Shown: positions 31,601-32,785 of the stretch, one piece after another
Position numbering within the stretch: position 1 is the stretch's first letter
Layout of the letters: each line of letters opens with the position of its first letter
Assembly: GCA_947303055.1 (NCBI GenBank)
Contig: CAMYXV010000013.1
Location: 1 to 32,785 of the forward strand
Direction of reading: 5' to 3'
Origin: an uncultured Bacteroidales bacterium
GTDB lineage: Bacteria; Bacteroidota; Bacteroidia; Bacteroidales; F082
DNA: 32,785 nt
Made by a program: the position numbers and the translations under genes
Notes under the pieces: model-generated
Seen by the model: only the letters and a program-made list of their open reading frames with translations
What the model was told of the DNA's origin: nothing
The model's database searches: none

Positions 31601-32486
31601 TGCAGGGCTGCTGCGAGAAGTTGGTAATCATTAAGATGTAGTACTCGCCGACTTCGGGCATGTGGTAATATATTGTTCCGTGGCCCGATCCGCCATGTGT
31701 ATGCGTAGAGGGTTGATAGCCAAGATAAATATCTTCTGAATAACTGGTCGAGTAGCAGCAGTCGATGATTTTGTCTGCGGTCAATTGGGCCACACAAGGG
31801 GTGGTGGGGTTGGTGTAAGGTCCCCAGATACAGAAGTCAATGTCTCTGTTCGTGCCGTTGTTGGGGTCGTGACCTTCCGCGTGGATGATGAACTGACCCG
31901 CAGTTTGTATCCTCATGTGGAACCATGAAGGATTGTAGGATGAGTATATGCAGCCGTCTTCCAAAGTGGTACCTTCCAATTGGTTAGCCGTTTGGGAAGT
32001 GGTGGCGGCGGCAAAGGTGATGACATCCGAGGTGCAGAACGGGTCAGAATCGACGCAGTGGTTGTTGACGGGCCTATTGCTACGCATGACGATATCCATC
32101 ATCATCGAAAGGAACTGGGCGTCGGGAATGCAGTTTTTCCAGTTGGGCACCTGGTCGTCAATGTCGGTCTTGGAGAGGAAGCCGAAATCCGTATAGGCAT
32201 TGTAGTAATACGTTTCAAAGGCATCATAAAAGTTCGTGATGCCGCTTTCCTCGCTTGAATTGATACTGAATTGCCCCCATTCCTCGTTTTGCGTCAGTAG
32301 GAACTGGTCATTTTGGTTGAGGTTGTAGAGCAAGTATATCCTAAAATAGAAATCTTCGATTTGAGAGAAATCCAACAAGACTCCATCCTCGGCGTATTGC
32401 CTGTAGGGTGTTTGGGCGAAATGTCTCATCGGTAGGGCCAAAAACAGTAACAAGGCCAACAAGGTGATTTTCGTAAGTTTATTCAT
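28686..32486 (-). CDS. Array protein F: long PKD/Ig surface protein with six CDS repeats and T9SS sorting domain
   Basis: At 1266 residues this is the largest array member and the first in transcription order. After a signal peptide (1-24, MRHFAQ) comes a Cys-rich region like that of protein E (about 25-310; SDPFCTSDVITF, PSWFHMRIQTAGQFIIH, DFCIWGPYTNP, YYILMITNFSQQPCTISF). Next are an Ig domain (about 315-395, YCVGETIHLSV) and two PKD domains (about 405-480 and 490-560; NWNFGDGQTGTG and QWNFGDGQTGSG). Ig-like domains (to about 725) and six Cys repeats (725-1058) follow. The conserved module is at about 1059-1178 and the T9SS domain at about 1185-1266 (VIPNPNNG ... KKVVIQR). It is the only array gene without the REP-like palindrome; its linker reads DDMESSLANF. 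Confidence 0.9.
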   Translation of the reverse strand: MNKLTKITLLALLLFLALPMRHFAQTPYRQYAEDGVLLDFSQIEDFYFRIYLLYNLNQNDQFLLTQNEEWGQFSINSSEESGITNFYDAFETYYYNAYTDFGFLSKTDIDDQVPNWKNCIPDAQFLSMMMDIVMRSNRPVNNHCVDSDPFCTSDVITFAAATTSQTANQLEGTTLEDGCIYSSYNPSWFHMRIQTAGQFIIHAEGHDPNNGTNRDIDFCIWGPYTNPTTPCVAQLTADKIIDCCYSTSYSEDIYLGYQPSTHTHGGSGHGTIYYHMPEVGEYYILMITNFSQQPCTISFTKTPNSGPGETDCGILPGVVTNDGPYCVGETIHLSVNAQEGATYSWTGPNGYTSNQQNPNRPNCTLSMAGTYTCTTTVGSQSTTASTEVIIYPMPTANFNFTTVCVGTPTQFTSTSTTNPAGQQIQSYNWNFGDGQTGTGPNPTHTYANPGTYQVILAVSCGGHCTSQITKSVSVYGQPTSNFTYTTVCKGTPTQFTSTATPPQGQQINSYQWNFGDGQTGSGQTVSHTYAQAGNYQVTHTVGVGNGDCNGTITQTVPVYATPAPTATAQPPVVIYGGVATLTANAGTTGSFTFHWEPADKVVNPNNQTTQTVPLQATTTFTCTVTNPEGNCTGSTQVTVSIDGSNMTAMATADQTELCEGESTTLHAQPAGGTGNYTFNWTPASTLNSPNIQHPVATPPVGVTTYTCHVSDGLSSQDVTVTIRVYPNTEADVYQTICENTTYNFFGDMLQVPGVYNHTIQTSHGCDSIIHLHLSNWDTYETPITRHFCEGESYDFFGTPLNAAGTYYHTLESIHGCDSVIKLNLVQDPIYELDLYESTCEGGPGYHYNGDYLQPSPYPYVYVFESVLGCDSIVSLHVAEAEYNSKTYNVSLCAEQYTWGSNHVTYYESGTYYDTLSFPNSCDSTLVLNLELRPSFQDDIYMTNCDSYQWYNEAYNVNMNFSSSTVYTHHYVNSYGCDSEVTLHLTINDHDEEVQSQDDTLNIKYPGVIGCDRAFWDPRGHVIIQSNSNDLEYDINGTYVRTYKNLLECDSIVTFPLTLEYTPNPVDIYPVDHNNTAPHWVVTATEFQINNYDFNIWEGEHPYPLCKWDSIRWEFTDPSIQWILEPDETTQPTPRMKCRMYVLNYVPDTIWLNATIYNKCAPEGITRKYWFICSFYGIDDMESSLANFDVIPNPNNGQMQLNFEYLTGKVNIKVYDMKGSLIDSFETYNGNGPSSYLYTMKNNVDGIYFFVATSKEGTVAKKVVIQR
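29311..30312 (-). repeat. Tandem GCDS-type protein repeats in F (six units)
   Basis: Six units end in GCDSIIHLHL, GCDSVIKLNL, GCDSIVSLHV, SCDSTLVLNL, GCDSEVTLHL and ECDSIVTFPL. Unit length varies from about 40 to over 60 residues. The first two share YNFFGD / YDFFGT with the first unit of protein E (YDFFGQ), so E and F share a repeat subtype distinct from the W-x-G subtype of B and D. Confidence 0.72.
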
Positions 32487-32562
32487 ATCTGTCAGTTAGT
32501 TTAGAAGATTATACCAAATGTTTACTGCGGTTGTGTTTTCTGCTCGACAACCTATTTAAATT

Positions 32563-32592
32563 AAAAAAGCGCGTAAAAATACGCACTTTTTT
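32563..32592 (-). terminator. Rho-independent terminator of the gene at the right edge
   Basis: On the - strand AAAAAAGTGCGTA (32592-32580) pairs with TACGCGCTTTTTT (32575-32563), a 13-bp stem with one G-U pair in RNA, a TTTT loop and a T-tract end. It lies about 70 bp after the stop codon at 32664 and 77 bp before the ATG of gene F, so it should insulate the array from the upstream gene. No convincing promoter was found in the rest of the gap (32487-32663). Confidence 0.7.
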
Positions 32593-32663
32593 GGAATAAT
32601 GAAGGTTTTTTCACCTTAAAGGCTGATTTTTTTGCTTCAAAGCGTCGTTTTTGGGTGGTATTT

Positions 32664-32785
32664 TTATTCCTTCACCACCTTCCGCACGCACTTCCGTCCT
32701 TCCTCATCGGTAATGGTGACGAAATAAACACCAACAGGCAGCGAAACCATGTCGATGCGAAGCACATCACTTTCGCCTTGCACAC
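32664..32785 (-). CDS. C-terminal end of another T9SS-sorted protein (5' part outside window)
   Basis: Forty visible codons end at the TAA (32666-32664). The tail reads LRIDMVSLPVGVYFVT followed by VRKVVKE. This is the standard end of a T9SS type A sorting domain (L-x-x-LPxGxYxV then a basic KxVKx terminus). It belongs to the same general sorting class as the array but lacks the array's KKVVIQR or KKVIIH endings, so it is probably not a seventh close paralogue. The product would be secreted across the outer membrane; its main domains lie outside the window. Confidence 0.72.
   Translation of the reverse strand, partial: VQGESDVLRIDMVSLPVGVYFVTITDEEGRKCVRKVVKE

Noticed and set aside
32508-32522. 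Promoter for gene F (AACATTTG and a TATAAT on the - strand)
   Set aside because: The -7-like box has a mismatch in its first base and the nearest TTG is 25 bp away instead of 19-21; TATAAT alone is weak evidence in this phylum.

Overview
The window looks like chromosomal DNA of a Bacteroidota member, most likely order Bacteroidales and possibly an uncultured gut or anaerobic lineage. The grounds are these: seven complete proteins and one edge fragment end in type IX secretion system (T9SS) sorting domains; there are PorT-type outer-membrane barrels and lipoproteins with SSC lipoboxes; the rSAM/lipoprotein gene pair is typical of Bacteroidales; and promoters carry the Bacteroidetes TTG / TAnnTTTG pattern. 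I see no rRNA, tRNA, transposase, phage or CRISPR sequence.

Left part (1-7330, all on +). A cut-off ATP-grasp protein (acyl-CoA synthetase type) is followed by a dispersed-repeat palindrome. Then comes a tight four-gene unit (222-2659): two small membrane proteins, a lipoprotein and a radical SAM/SPASM enzyme, with two 4-bp ATGA overlaps. A 284-bp gap holds nested, mutually exclusive inverted repeats and a clear promoter. That promoter drives an ABC ATPase, a membrane permease, a YtrA-like GntR regulator and an M28 peptidase fused to an outer-membrane barrel (2944-6422). A DUF2807 lipoprotein follows, behind an ECF-sigma-like promoter. A bidirectional terminator (7376-7405) closes this half.

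Right part (7429-32785, all on -). Reading in the direction of transcription from the right edge, there is the tail of one more T9SS protein and a terminator. Next come six tandem paralogous giant surface proteins, called F, E, D, C, B and A here (32486 down to 14202). After them a promoter drives a lipoprotein, a PorT-like barrel and a 1633-residue gingipain-like C25 cysteine peptidase.

The six array proteins are modular. A to D start with an IgGFc-binding-type domain. E and F start instead with a Cys-rich, pre-peptidase-like region plus Ig and PKD domains. All six then converge on the same C-terminal half: a variable number of Cys-Asp-Ser repeats, a conserved module of about 110 residues that I do not recognise as a named domain, and a T9SS type A sorting domain. 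In five of the six, a REP-like palindrome lies in frame exactly between the module and the sorting domain, close to where the T9SS sortase PorU would be expected to cut. The array, its unnamed module, its mosaic pattern and the coding palindrome are the most unusual content of the window.
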